Shown here: positions 7,126 through 15,837 of the stretch, piece after piece
Numbering within the stretch: the first letter of the stretch is position 1
Layout: each line of letters begins with the position of its first letter
Assembly: GCF_000430825.1 (NCBI RefSeq)
Contig: NZ_AUMT01000021.1
Coordinates: 1-47,240, forward strand
DNA from: Chryseobacterium daeguense DSM 19388
GTDB taxonomy: Bacteria > Bacteroidota > Bacteroidia > Flavobacteriales > Weeksellaceae
Direction of reading: 5' to 3'
Length of the DNA: 47,240 nt
Made by a program: the position numbers and the translations under genes
The notes under the pieces: generated by a model
Databases searched by the model: none
What the model saw: only the letters and a program-made list of their open reading frames with translations
What the model was told of the DNA's origin: nothing

Positions 7126-8598
7126 TTATTCAGCAACCCAAACACTCACATTTCCTGCCGGGACAGGAAAGCTTCCCCAGCCATTTTCGTCTATCGTTAC
7201 CTTATCCTCAAATCTTCCCAACAGGTCATAGAATGTTTTCCCGATATATTTTTCGCCCATTTCCATAGGTTTTTCATAGGCATCCTTGTTGCTTAAAACT
7301 ACAGCACATCCGGAATGCTCCTCATCTCCTTCGCGTACCCAGCCGAGACAATTGGCATCTTCAAAATAATCTCGCTGCTCACCGTAAGCATGATTTTTTC
7401 TTGCTTTCAGAAGCTCTTCAATACCGTCAACTTTATCCAGAAATATTTCCTGATCATTACCTTCACGGTCTTTATCAACATAATGAGCACCATAAAGATC
7501 CGGGTAAAAAACGCATGGATAGCCATCTTTTCTCAACAATATAAGGGCGTATGCCAGTGGCTTGAACCATCCTTCAACAGGCGCTTCCAAGTCTTGAAGA
7601 GGCTGTGTATCATGATTATCCACCAGGCTCACCGAATGCATGGGATCAGCCTGGGTAAGGCTTCCTTCAAAAATTCTTCTGAGATCATAATTGCCGCCTT
7701 CATTGGATGCATTATGGAAATTATTTTGTAATGAGCTGTCAAACAGGCTCATGCAGCCTTCCGTAACCTCTATATATTTTTGAAGCAGATTAAGATATCC
7801 GGGCGCCCAGTATTCACCGACCGCGAAGATGTTTTTCCCTGAATTGGAACGCAATAAAGTAAGCCATTCTTTGTAAAAATCAAAAGAAATATGTTTCAGG
7901 GCATCCAGTCTCACCCCATCAAAATCTGTCTGATCAAAATACCATTTTGCCCAGTTGTTAAGCTCTTCTCTTACGAAAGGATTACGATGTTCCACGTCGT
8001 TATACATGAGGTAGTCGTAGTTTCCTTTTTCATCATCGATCATCTCTTCCCAATCGGTTCCGTATTCATTTTTGATTTTAAAAATATGAGAATCCATTCC
8101 TTCAGCATAATCTACTCCGCTGAAGCAGGTGAAGTTCCATTCGAAGTCAGAATATTTTTTTCCGCGGCCCGGAAAGGTAAATTTTGTATAAGATTGAATT
8201 TCAATTTCGTCTGAAATTATTTTTTCTCTGTTTTCTTCGTCTACTTTTACGGCTTTAAAAGATTCAAGCTCATCACCGCCTCCTTTATGTCCTAGAACAA
8301 TATCCACAATAACCTGTATATTCTGTTCTTTTAAGGCTTTGATAGCTTTTATATAATCTTCTTTGGTGCCGTATTTTGTGGGGATGGTGCCTTTTTGGTC
8401 GAATTCTCCGAGATCAAAAAGATCATAAGCATCATACCCGATGGAGTGTCCGCCGTTTGCACCTTTATAGGCGGGAGGAAACCACACGGATGTAATTCCC
8501 AGGTCTGCTAAGTATTTTGCATTTTTTTCTGCCTCTTTCCATAATTTTCCGTCTCCTTCTGAATACCAGTGGAAAAACTGAATCATCGTTTCATTCAT
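7126..8598 (-). CDS. amyA: Cytoplasmic alpha-amylase, GH13 subfamily 5
   Basis: The 490-residue enzyme hydrolyses internal alpha-1,4 bonds of glycogen or maltodextrins. It closely resembles E. coli AmyA along its length (for example AYKGANGGHSIGYDAYDLFD and EAPVEGWFKPLAYALILL). The GH13 catalytic set is present: nucleophile D232 in FDGVRLDALKH, acid/base E262 in AVGEYW and D330 in VDNHD. It lacks a signal peptide, so it works on internal polysaccharide. The ATG at 8598 is chosen because the family begins with this MIQFFHWY region; an upstream start at 8643 would add an unrelated tail. The gene ends in an inverted repeat shared with the convergent esterase. Immediately upstream lies the duplicated dinB tail. 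Confidence 0.95.
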   Translation of the reverse strand: MNETMIQFFHWYSEGDGKLWKEAEKNAKYLADLGITSVWFPPAYKGANGGHSIGYDAYDLFDLGEFDQKGTIPTKYGTKEDYIKAIKALKEQNIQVIVDIVLGHKGGGDELESFKAVKVDEENREKIISDEIEIQSYTKFTFPGRGKKYSDFEWNFTCFSGVDYAEGMDSHIFKIKNEYGTDWEEMIDDEKGNYDYLMYNDVEHRNPFVREELNNWAKWYFDQTDFDGVRLDALKHISFDFYKEWLTLLRSNSGKNIFAVGEYWAPGYLNLLQKYIEVTEGCMSLFDSSLQNNFHNASNEGGNYDLRRIFEGSLTQADPMHSVSLVDNHDTQPLQDLEAPVEGWFKPLAYALILLRKDGYPCVFYPDLYGAHYVDKDREGNDQEIFLDKVDGIEELLKARKNHAYGEQRDYFEDANCLGWVREGDEEHSGCAVVLSNKDAYEKPMEMGEKYIGKTFYDLLGRFEDKVTIDENGWGSFPVPAGNVSVWVAE

Positions 8599-8652
8599 AA
8601 ATTGTAAAAATTTGGTTATTACAATGTAGTGAAAATTTTTCAAAGATTACTA

Positions 8653-8699
8653 TTCGAATTCCTTAAACGGGATTTTTAGTTGAACGGAAACCTGTTTTT
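8653..8699 (-). repeat. Duplicated 3' end of dinB (left copy)
   Basis: These 47 bases match the last part of the dinB gene at 10191-10237 in the same orientation, with one difference (8662 against 10200). The difference is synonymous (AAG against AAA, Lys). Here the frame ends in FKEFE followed by TAG TAA, while the intact gene ends in FKEFESD. The stop codon of the neighbouring transglutaminase fragment begins two bases after this copy. Confidence 0.85.
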
Positions 8700-8700
8700 A

Positions 8701-9516
8701 TCAAAACCAAACAATATCTGAATTTTCTATCATGAATGGCCGTTCCAGGTTTTTGTGAGTAGAATTGTTTTTAAGTATATAAACTTTTTTTAGCGGAATA
8801 TTTTTAAATACAATTAAAGAATCTTTTCCCGAAAATGAAGATTTTATAGGTTTCCATTCTCCATTGTTATCAAGGAAATTAATTGTGTATGATGTATTTT
8901 TTTTTATCCATGCTTCACTGCCCACATTGATTTTACTTATTTTCAAATTATTAATGAGATGATTATTAGTTATAATGCTTGTGTCGTTTAGGGTTTCCAA
9001 TTCTCCTGTCTTATTTAAATAGATCACATCTTTTGATAAAGATATTTTTTGATTTTCATTCATATAGGCAAATCTGTAGATTACATTTCTAGCCATTTTT
9101 TTGAACAAGTATTGTTGTGACTTTATTTTTTTTCCGTAAAAAATAGGCTTCCAAGAACCAAAACTATAAACACATATGTAGGCAATTTTCTCTTTATTTT
9201 CAGGTATAACAAATATGATATCATTTGTAGGAGAATGTTGGTCTGTAACATCTTCCCAATGATCATTTTTTATGCTCTCAATAGGAAATGTAAGTTTATT
9301 TGATAAAAGAGGGGCAATATTTTTGGACCATTCATTTTTTAATTTAAAGCTTATTCTGAAAGCTTTTGCCAAACGATTCTTTTTTTCAAAAATATCACCT
9401 TTTATTGGTGTGAATTTTTGTAAATCAGAGTCCCATGCTACGGGCAGGCTATGTCCACTGTTCGTTCCTCCCCAATAGGGAGTGAAATCAATAGTTGCAA
9501 GTTCAATCCTATAATT
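8701..9516 (-). pseudogene. Transglutaminase-like protein, N-terminally truncated remnant
   Basis: The open frame has no plausible start. It begins directly after a TAA at 9517-9519 and reads RIELATIDFTPYWGGTNSGH. That is the middle of a transglutaminase-core domain as seen in Bacteroidota (IDFTPYWG followed by GHS with the catalytic His). A C-terminal beta-rich part follows (AYICVYSFGSWKPIFYG, VIYLNKTGELETL). The half with the catalytic Cys and any signal peptide is missing. A TTG at 9372 could start a 223-residue product, but it would lack the whole catalytic region. The break lies between this frame and the divergent gene at 9534, inside the insertion bounded by the dinB-tail duplication. 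The family call rests on recognised motifs. Confidence 0.7.
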
Positions 9517-9533
9517 TTATTTAACAATCCGTA

Positions 9534-10145
9534 ATGAAAAATTTAATAACATTTCTAGTAATTTTTCTAGTAATCTTTTGCAACGCACAAGAAAAAATTT
9601 TACCATTAAATACAACACCCTTAGATGACATAAAACCTAATGTATATTTAAAAGACCTAAATAATGATTTTAAACCGTTTATAGGAACCTGGAAAGCTGT
9701 TTTTGATAATAAAACAATATTGCTTAAAATAACTAAAGTTGACAAAAAGCTTTCGAAAACCGGTTTTAGAGAAAATGAAATAAAATATTATAAAGATGTT
9801 CTTATTGTACAACATTTTATTTTTGAAAATGATGGAAGGAAAATCATAGAGGATTATTTTTCTCCTAGTTTAAGTGTTTATAGAATAACGTCTCAAAGAT
9901 ATAATAAAATTAGAAAAATACTCAACCTTTATTACCAGGGTGTATTATGTGGAGTAGGCTGGGGTGGAATAGAACTCAAAATGATAGATGCTAAACATTT
10001 TTCCTGGAATTATTTTCCAGAACACTCATACACTGATAAATGTGGTAAGAATGGAGATTTTAGCGTTCATCTCCCAGAAGTGAAAGACTTAATTTTTACT
10101 AAACAATACAGCAAAAGCTCTTTTCATAATATATTCGAATTATAA
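9534..10145 (+). CDS. Secreted DUF6705-like protein
   Basis: The 203-residue protein has a signal peptide (residues 1-18, ending in FCNAQ). A body begins with YLKDLNNDFKPFIGTWKAVF, a pattern typical of the small exported proteins grouped as DUF6705 in Flavobacteriia. Their function is unknown, and they often occur in variable gene clusters. The mature part looks like a small beta-rich lipocalin-like fold (GTWKA near its start), but that is inference. It is AT-rich, oriented against its neighbours, and lies inside the 1.5-kb insertion next to dinB, so it is probably transferred cargo. The family name is recognised only from its general pattern. Confidence 0.7.
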   Translation: MKNLITFLVIFLVIFCNAQEKILPLNTTPLDDIKPNVYLKDLNNDFKPFIGTWKAVFDNKTILLKITKVDKKLSKTGFRENEIKYYKDVLIVQHFIFENDGRKIIEDYFSPSLSVYRITSQRYNKIRKILNLYYQGVLCGVGWGGIELKMIDAKHFSWNYFPEHSYTDKCGKNGDFSVHLPEVKDLIFTKQYSKSSFHNIFEL

Positions 10146-10181
10146 TAAGGTATACTAAGAAAAGATGAACTTAAGAATGTG

Positions 10182-11279
10182 TTAATCGCTTTCGAATTCT
10201 TTAAACGGGATTTTTAGTTGAACGGAAACCTGTTTTTTTTCTTCCGTATTAAGCTGTGAAAGGGATAGCCCCAGCAATCGTACAGCTTTGTCATAGGGGC
10301 GCAGCTCCCAGAGTTTTTTTCCGGTGCTAAAATATTGCTCGGGAGATGAAAAATATTCTTCTTTTGTGATGCTTCGGGTAAAAAGGGAGAAGTCTTTATA
10401 TTTGATTTTTAAAGTTAAAGTACGCCCCATAATATTATTCTTCTGTAAACGCTGATGAAGTTCTTCGCTTAAGCTCTGCAATTTCTCATTGATCTGCTGC
10501 TCATCAAAAAGGTCTTCAAAAAATGTTCTTTCCACGGCAACGCTTTTCTGGATGCGATGAGGTTTTACCTCAGAATTGTGGATTCCGCGAACAACATTAT
10601 AATAATATCCGCCGGATTTTCCGAACATTCTGGTCAGTTCTTCGTAGGTTTTCTTTTTTAAATCTTTTCCTTTATAAATACCTAAACTAAACATTTTGTT
10701 CGCTGTAACTTTTCCTACGCCGTAAAATTTTTCAACCGGCAATTCCTCCAGAAAACTTTCGATCTTGTCCGGATGAATGGTTTTCTGGCCGTTTGGCTTA
10801 TTGATATCTGATGCTACTTTAGCCAGAAATTTATTAACCGAAATTCCGGCAGAAGCAGTTAAGCCGGTTTGTTCAAAGATTTTCTGGCGGATTTCTTTTG
10901 CAATCTGATTCGCAGATTCTATTCCTTTTTTGTTTTCAGTAACATCAAGATAGGCTTCATCTAAAGAAAGCGGCTCTACAAGATCGGTATATTCATGAAA
11001 AATTTCACGGATTTTCCTCGAAATCTCTTTATACCGCGGAAATCTCGGCGGAACAAAAATAAGATGCGGGCATTTTTCTTTTGCTGTTTTACTGGGCATG
11101 GCTGACCGAACCCCGAACTTTCTTGCTTCATAGCTTGCCGCCGAAACTACACCGCGATGTCCGCCTCCCACGGCAATAGCTTTTCCTCTCAATGCAGGAT
11201 TATCATGCTGCTCCACGGAAGCATAAAATGCATCCATATCTACATGAATAATTTTGCGGATGGGAAAAGAAAAATCCAT
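10182..11279 (-). CDS. dinB: DNA polymerase IV
   Basis: The 365-residue Y-family polymerase carries out translesion synthesis past damaged bases. The first catalytic motif is HVDMDAFYASVEQ (D14), and the second is PLSLDEAYLDVTE near residue 110. The helix-hairpin-helix region (FYGVGKVTANKMFSLGIY) and the little-finger domain follow. The ATG at 11279 is chosen; an in-frame start at 11300 would lie upstream of the -7 box. Its last 47 bases before the extreme 3' end occur again at 8653-8699, so its tail seems to have been replaced or regenerated by an insertion event. Downstream of the polymerase lies the accessory insertion instead of the amylase gene. Confidence 0.96.
   Translation of the reverse strand: MDFSFPIRKIIHVDMDAFYASVEQHDNPALRGKAIAVGGGHRGVVSAASYEARKFGVRSAMPSKTAKEKCPHLIFVPPRFPRYKEISRKIREIFHEYTDLVEPLSLDEAYLDVTENKKGIESANQIAKEIRQKIFEQTGLTASAGISVNKFLAKVASDINKPNGQKTIHPDKIESFLEELPVEKFYGVGKVTANKMFSLGIYKGKDLKKKTYEELTRMFGKSGGYYYNVVRGIHNSEVKPHRIQKSVAVERTFFEDLFDEQQINEKLQSLSEELHQRLQKNNIMGRTLTLKIKYKDFSLFTRSITKEEYFSSPEQYFSTGKKLWELRPYDKAVRLLGLSLSQLNTEEKKQVSVQLKIPFKEFESD
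10191..10237 (-). repeat. Duplicated 3' end of dinB (copy inside the intact gene)
   Basis: This is the partner of 8653-8699, with 46 of 47 bases identical. It encodes the C-terminal residues up to FKEFE and is followed by the codons for Ser and Asp and a TAA stop. The two copies bracket about 1.5 kb of AT-rich accessory DNA. Confidence 0.85.
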
Positions 11280-11283
11280 ATTA

Positions 11284-11291
11284 CAAAGATA
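11284..11291 (-). promoter_or_regulatory. -7 box of dinB, suggesting a leaderless transcript
   Basis: On the minus strand this reads TATCTTTG, a perfect TAnnTTTG. It ends five bases before the dinB ATG at 11279, so the predicted transcript start falls on or beside the start codon. No good -33 box is visible. Confidence 0.45.
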
Positions 11292-11322
11292 TGGATTCAT
11301 TTATTTTTTATGGTTGAAAATG

Positions 11323-11784
11323 TTATACTTTCAATCTCATCGTAAGCATAAGAGGTTCAAATCCAGCTTTTTCATAAGCCTTCACGGCAGGTTCGTTTTG
11401 ATCATAAACTTCCAGCCTGATCTCTGAAAGGTTTTTGGTCTTTGCCCAGCTGATCAGCTTGTCAACAATTTTCTGATTGATGCCTTTTCCCCTGTGCTCA
11501 GGCTTTACAAACATAAATCCCAGATAAGCATACTGTGTAAAATCATAAATATTTTTTGCAGGCTGCTTTATGAGAGCATATCCGGATGCAACAACTTGAT
11601 TATTTTCTTCTGCAACGATTAGGCAGGCATCATCAGATGTCATGAGAAAATTGAGGTCATAATAGTGAATTTGCCTATCCGCTAAGGTTTTATCGAAAGG
11701 TCTTTCCGAATCAATTACTCCCTGCTCAAATTCTAAAAGAACAGGCAAATCCTGTGGTGTGGCTTCTCTTAAAATCATAGACAT
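11323..11784 (-). CDS. GNAT-family N-acetyltransferase
   Basis: The 153-residue protein has the GNAT fold. The acetyl-CoA loop is VKPEHRGKGINQKIVDKL, and the C-terminal motif is QNEPAVKAYEKAGFEP. It transfers an acetyl group to an unknown amine. Its ATG overlaps the stop codon of the thioredoxin-like gene upstream (TAATG), so the two are translationally coupled. A second ATG two codons in is possible. Confidence 0.9.
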   Translation of the reverse strand: MSMILREATPQDLPVLLEFEQGVIDSERPFDKTLADRQIHYYDLNFLMTSDDACLIVAEENNQVVASGYALIKQPAKNIYDFTQYAYLGFMFVKPEHRGKGINQKIVDKLISWAKTKNLSEIRLEVYDQNEPAVKAYEKAGFEPLMLTMRLKV

Positions 11785-12299
11785 TATTTTAAAAGTTGAT
11801 CTATCGTAGATTGAATTTCAGGGTCTTCAGGAGAAATAGCGTAGTATTTTGCAATGGCAGATTTTTGATCAATGACCATATATCTTGGGATCCAGTTGAG
11901 GTCGACGTAATTGTTAAAGTCATTTTTCCAGCCGGAAGCAAACCAGTAATTCTCTTTTTCCTTCATTTCAAACCTGTCCAGACTTTTATCAAAACCTTCT
12001 TTTGATCTTTCCAGTGAAAAGAATACAAAATCTACATTCTTGTTGTTTTCTTCTAATTCTTTGGCTTTTGGAAGGGCTTTCAGGCAATCTCTGCACCATC
12101 CGGCCCAGAAATCTATTACTAATACTTTTCCTTTATGCTGATCGAGAATCTGCTGTATGGTAATGGTTTTTCCCTCTTCATCTTCAAGCTTCTGATTGAG
12201 CGCTTCTTTGGAAAAACCTGTTTTAAGGACTTTGGGAGTTTGTTGTGAGCAGCCTAATCCGAAAATGCTCAATGTAAGCAGTAATAATAATTTTTTCAT
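11784..12299 (-). CDS. TlpA-like thioredoxin-fold lipoprotein
   Basis: The 171-residue protein carries a lipoprotein signal peptide (MKKLLLLLTLSIFGLGC, lipid-bearing C17). It has a thioredoxin fold with the active-site WCRDC (C69 and C72) and the cis-Pro region WIPRY. Such TlpA/ResA-like proteins reduce or isomerise disulfides in the envelope. The ATG at 12299 is chosen because the signal peptide starts there; the in-frame start at 12332 is less likely. A -7 box, TAGATTTG, lies at 12320-12327 on the minus strand. It is the first gene of a two-gene unit with the GNAT gene. Confidence 0.92.
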   Translation of the reverse strand: MKKLLLLLTLSIFGLGCSQQTPKVLKTGFSKEALNQKLEDEEGKTITIQQILDQHKGKVLVIDFWAGWCRDCLKALPKAKELEENNKNVDFVFFSLERSKEGFDKSLDRFEMKEKENYWFASGWKNDFNNYVDLNWIPRYMVIDQKSAIAKYYAISPEDPEIQSTIDQLLK

Positions 12300-12479
12300 T
12301 TTTTCAATTTCATTTAATGCAAATCTAAACATTGAATTATAATTTGTGGCAGGTTTCTTATGATTTAGGAGAAATTTAAGAGATTGAGAATTTCAATTAA
12401 CCCAAAATTCGGTAAATAAGATATTTAAAATCATAAACGTTGTGAAAATAGTTTAATGAAAGAAGTAAAAATTAAAAGT

Positions 12480-13295
12480 TTAGAAATAATTTTTCACCAA
12501 TCCTTTTACAACGGTTATTACATTCGGCATGGCTTTATTAGCCGCATTCAAAACTTCTTCATGGGAAACGGAAAATGAAATATCCGGCCCGCCAAGATCT
12601 GTAATAATGGAAATACAGAAAACATCCATATTCATGTGTTTTGCCACGATAACTTCCGGAACGGTACTCATCCCAACCATATCTCCGCCGAAGGCTTTGA
12701 TCATTCCGTATTCTGCAGGTGTTTCGAAAGTGGGGCCTTGTAAGGCAACGTAAATTCCCTGATGAATTTTAATATTATTTTCTGAGGCAGCTTTTTCCGC
12801 TGCGGCAATCATTTTTTTACTGTAAGCTTCGCTCATATCAACAAAACGCGGCCCCAATTCATCAATATTTCTTCCCCGGAGCGGATGTTCCGGCATCATA
12901 TTGATGTGATCTTTTACGATTGCAATGTCTGCAACGCTGTAATTTGGATTTACACCGCCCGAAGCATTGGAAAGAATAAGATTTTTAATTCCAAGCAAAT
13001 GAAAAACCCTGATCGGGAAGGTAACGGTTTCTATGGAATGTCCTTCATAATAATGAAAGCGGCCGCTCATCATCAATACTTTTTTGCCTTCCAGTAACCC
13101 GTAGATCAGCTTTCCGGTATGGCCTGCAACCGTTGTCTGTGGAAAATTGGGAATGTCTTTGTATTCCAGAACATGAATGGCTTCCACTTCATCCTGGAGC
13201 TTCCCTAATCCTGAACCTAAAACAATAGCAAAATCCGGAGTTTCCCGAATGATATTTTTAATGAAATCTGCTGTTTCCTTAATGCTTTTTAACAT
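12480..13295 (-). CDS. punA: Purine nucleoside phosphorylase
   Basis: The 271-residue enzyme splits purine nucleosides with phosphate into base and ribose 1-phosphate for salvage. The trimeric-type signature is clear: VLGSGLGKL for phosphate binding, VAGHTGKLIYG, SGRFHYYEGH, and the base-binding region VALQGPTFETPAEYGM with GMSTVPEVIVAKH. The start at 13295 overlaps the end of lpxK by 17 bases, so the two are probably co-transcribed and coupled. The longer frame from 13334 lies wholly inside lpxK and is not needed. Confidence 0.96.
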   Translation of the reverse strand: MLKSIKETADFIKNIIRETPDFAIVLGSGLGKLQDEVEAIHVLEYKDIPNFPQTTVAGHTGKLIYGLLEGKKVLMMSGRFHYYEGHSIETVTFPIRVFHLLGIKNLILSNASGGVNPNYSVADIAIVKDHINMMPEHPLRGRNIDELGPRFVDMSEAYSKKMIAAAEKAASENNIKIHQGIYVALQGPTFETPAEYGMIKAFGGDMVGMSTVPEVIVAKHMNMDVFCISIITDLGGPDISFSVSHEEVLNAANKAMPNVITVVKGLVKNYF

Positions 13296-14304
13296 AATCC
13301 AAGATGATTTGATTGAATTCTTCTTTCTTATCAATAATTACATTGATAGGCCAGTAGTAAACAATATCTCTAAGATAGTCAAAAGTTTTCAGACGCACAT
13401 AGTCTTTTTCTGTGGTTAAGATTAATTTATATTCACCCAGCTTTTTGTATTCTGCAATGATTTTTTTAATATCATCGTCGGTGAAATTGTGATGGTCCCT
13501 GAATTTCAAATGGGTTACTCTTTGTGAGAATTTTGCCAGATGCTCCAATAAAGGTTTTGGATTCGCAATTCCTGTAATCAGCAGGATGTCATAATAGTTC
13601 AGGTTGTTGTCGGGAAGCATTTTTTCTCTTCCATATACATTTTCGTCATATCCTATGGAAGAAAAGAATACCTTTTGCCTGTGGGAAGGCCGTATTCTGG
13701 AAATGTAGTATTGCTTTTTTTCTTCTGTAAGCTCGTCCGGGCATTTGCTTACCATGATAATATCGGCCCTTCTTGATCCTGCTCTGGATTCCCTCAAATC
13801 TCCCGCAGGAAGCAAATGGTCTTTAAAATAAGGGTCATTAAAATCCGTCATCATAATATTGAATCCGGGTTTAATAGCTCTGTGCTGCATGGCATCATCC
13901 AGTACAAGAACGTCAAGATCCATGTCCTCAATTACTTTTTTTGCGCCGGGAACTCTTTCTTCTGAAACTGCAATCACAAAACGGTTTTTGAAGCGTTCAA
14001 ACAATTGCATGGCTTCATCGCCTACCATTTTATAATTACTTTCGTAGTTGGTAACAGCATAGCCTTTCGTAAGTCTGCCATAGCCTCTTGAAAGCACGCC
14101 GGTTCTGTAATGTTTGGCTAGAAACTGAGCAAGATACATTACCATAGGCGATTTTCCGCTGCCGCCTACGGAAAGGTTTCCGACACAGATTATCGGAGTC
14201 CTGAATTTTGTCGATTTTAAAATTCCCAGATCATACATTGTGTTTCGGATACCCGTTACCATGTGATAACCGAGGGAAAAAGGATAAAGGTACCATCTTT
14301 TCAT
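13279..14304 (-). CDS. lpxK: Tetraacyldisaccharide 4'-kinase
   Basis: The 341-residue inner-membrane-associated kinase adds the 4'-phosphate to the lipid A precursor. The P-loop VGNLSVGGSGK (residues 42-52) is in the position typical of LpxK. SRGYGR and the conserved region VLDDAMQHRAIKPGFNIMM follow. Length is normal. It precedes and overlaps purine nucleoside phosphorylase, an arrangement with no obvious functional link. Its presence shows a Gram-negative organism making lipid A. Confidence 0.96.
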   Translation of the reverse strand: MKRWYLYPFSLGYHMVTGIRNTMYDLGILKSTKFRTPIICVGNLSVGGSGKSPMVMYLAQFLAKHYRTGVLSRGYGRLTKGYAVTNYESNYKMVGDEAMQLFERFKNRFVIAVSEERVPGAKKVIEDMDLDVLVLDDAMQHRAIKPGFNIMMTDFNDPYFKDHLLPAGDLRESRAGSRRADIIMVSKCPDELTEEKKQYYISRIRPSHRQKVFFSSIGYDENVYGREKMLPDNNLNYYDILLITGIANPKPLLEHLAKFSQRVTHLKFRDHHNFTDDDIKKIIAEYKKLGEYKLILTTEKDYVRLKTFDYLRDIVYYWPINVIIDKKEEFNQIILDYVKKH

Positions 14305-14662
14305 ACGTTTGCAAAAATAGGAAATTTCACAGGGATTTTACTTAATATGGTATCGACTTTTCCACATTTATTTTAAATAATCAATTATTGATTATCATTA
14401 AATTAGATTATTTTTGTAGAGTTATAATCCTGTGTGCATTTTAGCTTGTCTTTCTGTGATAGGTGAAACGCCTTTGTTTATCTTTAAAATATTTAGATGA
14501 ATTAAATTTTGTCTGTCTTTGCGTTTAGGTTTTCTCGCAAGGTTAAACAAAGTTTTATTAAAACACATCTTTAAAGTTTAACAAAGCCACTTCGTTTATT
14601 GAAAAAATACAACCTGATACTAATCGTATCGAAATGTACAACAGATATTTATTTTAATTACA
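14305..14662. other. Intergenic region between lpxK and truA
   Basis: No gene is seen. A candidate promoter for truA is TTG (14388-14390) with TATTTTTG (14409-14416), which would leave a leader of about 240 bases. The leader has a degenerate dyad (tttgcg...cgcaag, about 14518-14542) and two related stretches, ggttaaacaaag and gtttaacaaag. This looks like worn repeat sequence. Confidence 0.5.
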
Positions 14663-15397
14663 TTGAGATATTTTATTGAATTTTCTTACAACGGTAAAAA
14701 TTATTTCGGCTATCAGATCCAGCCGAATGCCATTTCCGTGCAGGAAGAACTGGAAAAAGCGCTTTCCACAATTTTAAGAGAAGAAATTAAAACTACAGGA
14801 GCGGGAAGAACCGATACCGGTGTTCACGCAAAGAAAATTTTTGCCCATTTTGATACGGAAAAAATGCTGGATGATGACCTTCCGCGCAGGCTGAACAGTT
14901 TCTTACCACCCGATATTTCAATTAAAAGAATTTTTAGGGTAAAAGATGATTTTCATGCCCGTTTTGATGCCACTTTCAGAACGTATGAATATTATATTTC
15001 CCTGGAAAAAAATCCCTTCACGGAAGAATCTGCATGGCAGCACTGGAGAAAACCTTTAGATATTAATAAGATGAATAAAGCCTGTAAAATTTTATTTGAA
15101 TATGAAGATTTTACGAGCTTTGCAAAACTCCATACCGATAACAAGACCAATCTTTGTACAATTTACAAAGCAGAGTGGGAGCAAAACGGAAGCGAATTAA
15201 AATTTACGGTTTCAGCCAATCGTTTTTTAAGAAATATGGTAAGAGCGATTGTTGGGACAATGGTAGAAATCGGTTCCGGAAAATTAAAGCCTGAAGATTT
15301 ACGAAAAGTAATTGAAGATAAGCATCGTAATTCTGCAGGAACTTCTGCACCGGCGCATGGGCTTTATCTGGTGGATGTAGGGTATGATTTTAAATAA
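14663..15397 (+). CDS. truA: tRNA pseudouridine synthase A (TTG start)
   Basis: The 244-residue enzyme converts uridines 38-40 of tRNA anticodon arms to pseudouridine. GAGRTDTGVHA carries the catalytic Asp (D51), and later conserved segments are DDFHARFDAT and FLRNMVRAIVGTM. The protein begins at a TTG encoding MRYFIEFSYNGKNYFGYQIQ, which is where the family normally starts. No in-frame ATG lies upstream, so TTG initiation is likely real. The family is about 245-270 residues, so nothing is missing. Confidence 0.95.
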   Translation: MRYFIEFSYNGKNYFGYQIQPNAISVQEELEKALSTILREEIKTTGAGRTDTGVHAKKIFAHFDTEKMLDDDLPRRLNSFLPPDISIKRIFRVKDDFHARFDATFRTYEYYISLEKNPFTEESAWQHWRKPLDINKMNKACKILFEYEDFTSFAKLHTDNKTNLCTIYKAEWEQNGSELKFTVSANRFLRNMVRAIVGTMVEIGSGKLKPEDLRKVIEDKHRNSAGTSAPAHGLYLVDVGYDFK

Positions 15398-15433
15398 AAG
15401 TTTAAACTTTAATTATTAAAAACACAAAACATT

Positions 15434-15775
15434 ATGATGTCAATTTTTATTATGATCGGAGCATACAGGTATTATGCCGGATTAGCAGAGAGATTTGGAA
15501 AGACGAAGTGGCAACTGGGGCTTTTAGCCATTGCAATTTATCTCGGATTTCAATTCTTATTCCTTTTTTGTTATATAATTTATGAAAAGCTTGCAAATCC
15601 TGAGTTTGTGAATAACAATGACTTTGGAAGGTTTACATTTGTTAATTTTATAAGCTGGCTGTTTGCTATTGCTGTGGTGTACGCATTTCATACCTATCTT
15701 GAAAAGAAATTTACAAAAGAACAGACGAAAAAACCTTCTTTGGAAATTGATAAAATAGGAAGTAAAGAATTATAA
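15434..15775 (+). CDS. Small membrane protein of unknown function
   Basis: The 113-residue protein has two clear membrane segments, LGLLAIAIYLGFQFLFLFCY (about residues 28-47) and FVNFISWLFAIAVVYAFHTY (about 69-88). An N-terminal stretch with GAYRYYAGLAERFGK precedes them, and the C-terminal tail is charged and lysine-rich. No family was recognised. It follows truA by 36 bases and could share its transcript. A second ATG at 15437 is possible. Confidence 0.75.
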   Translation: MMSIFIMIGAYRYYAGLAERFGKTKWQLGLLAIAIYLGFQFLFLFCYIIYEKLANPEFVNNNDFGRFTFVNFISWLFAIAVVYAFHTYLEKKFTKEQTKKPSLEIDKIGSKEL

Positions 15776-15782
15776 TAATGTG

Positions 15783-15807
15783 GGTGGCTTCGAGAGCCTC
15801 AGCCACC
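15783..15807. terminator. Hairpin after the small membrane-protein gene
   Basis: GGTGGCT (15783-15789) pairs with AGCCACC (15801-15807) across an 11-base loop, eight bases after the stop codon. There is no strong T-run, so termination strength is uncertain. Confidence 0.45.
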
Positions 15808-15837
15808 GCATTTGTGATTTAACTTAAAACTAAAACC

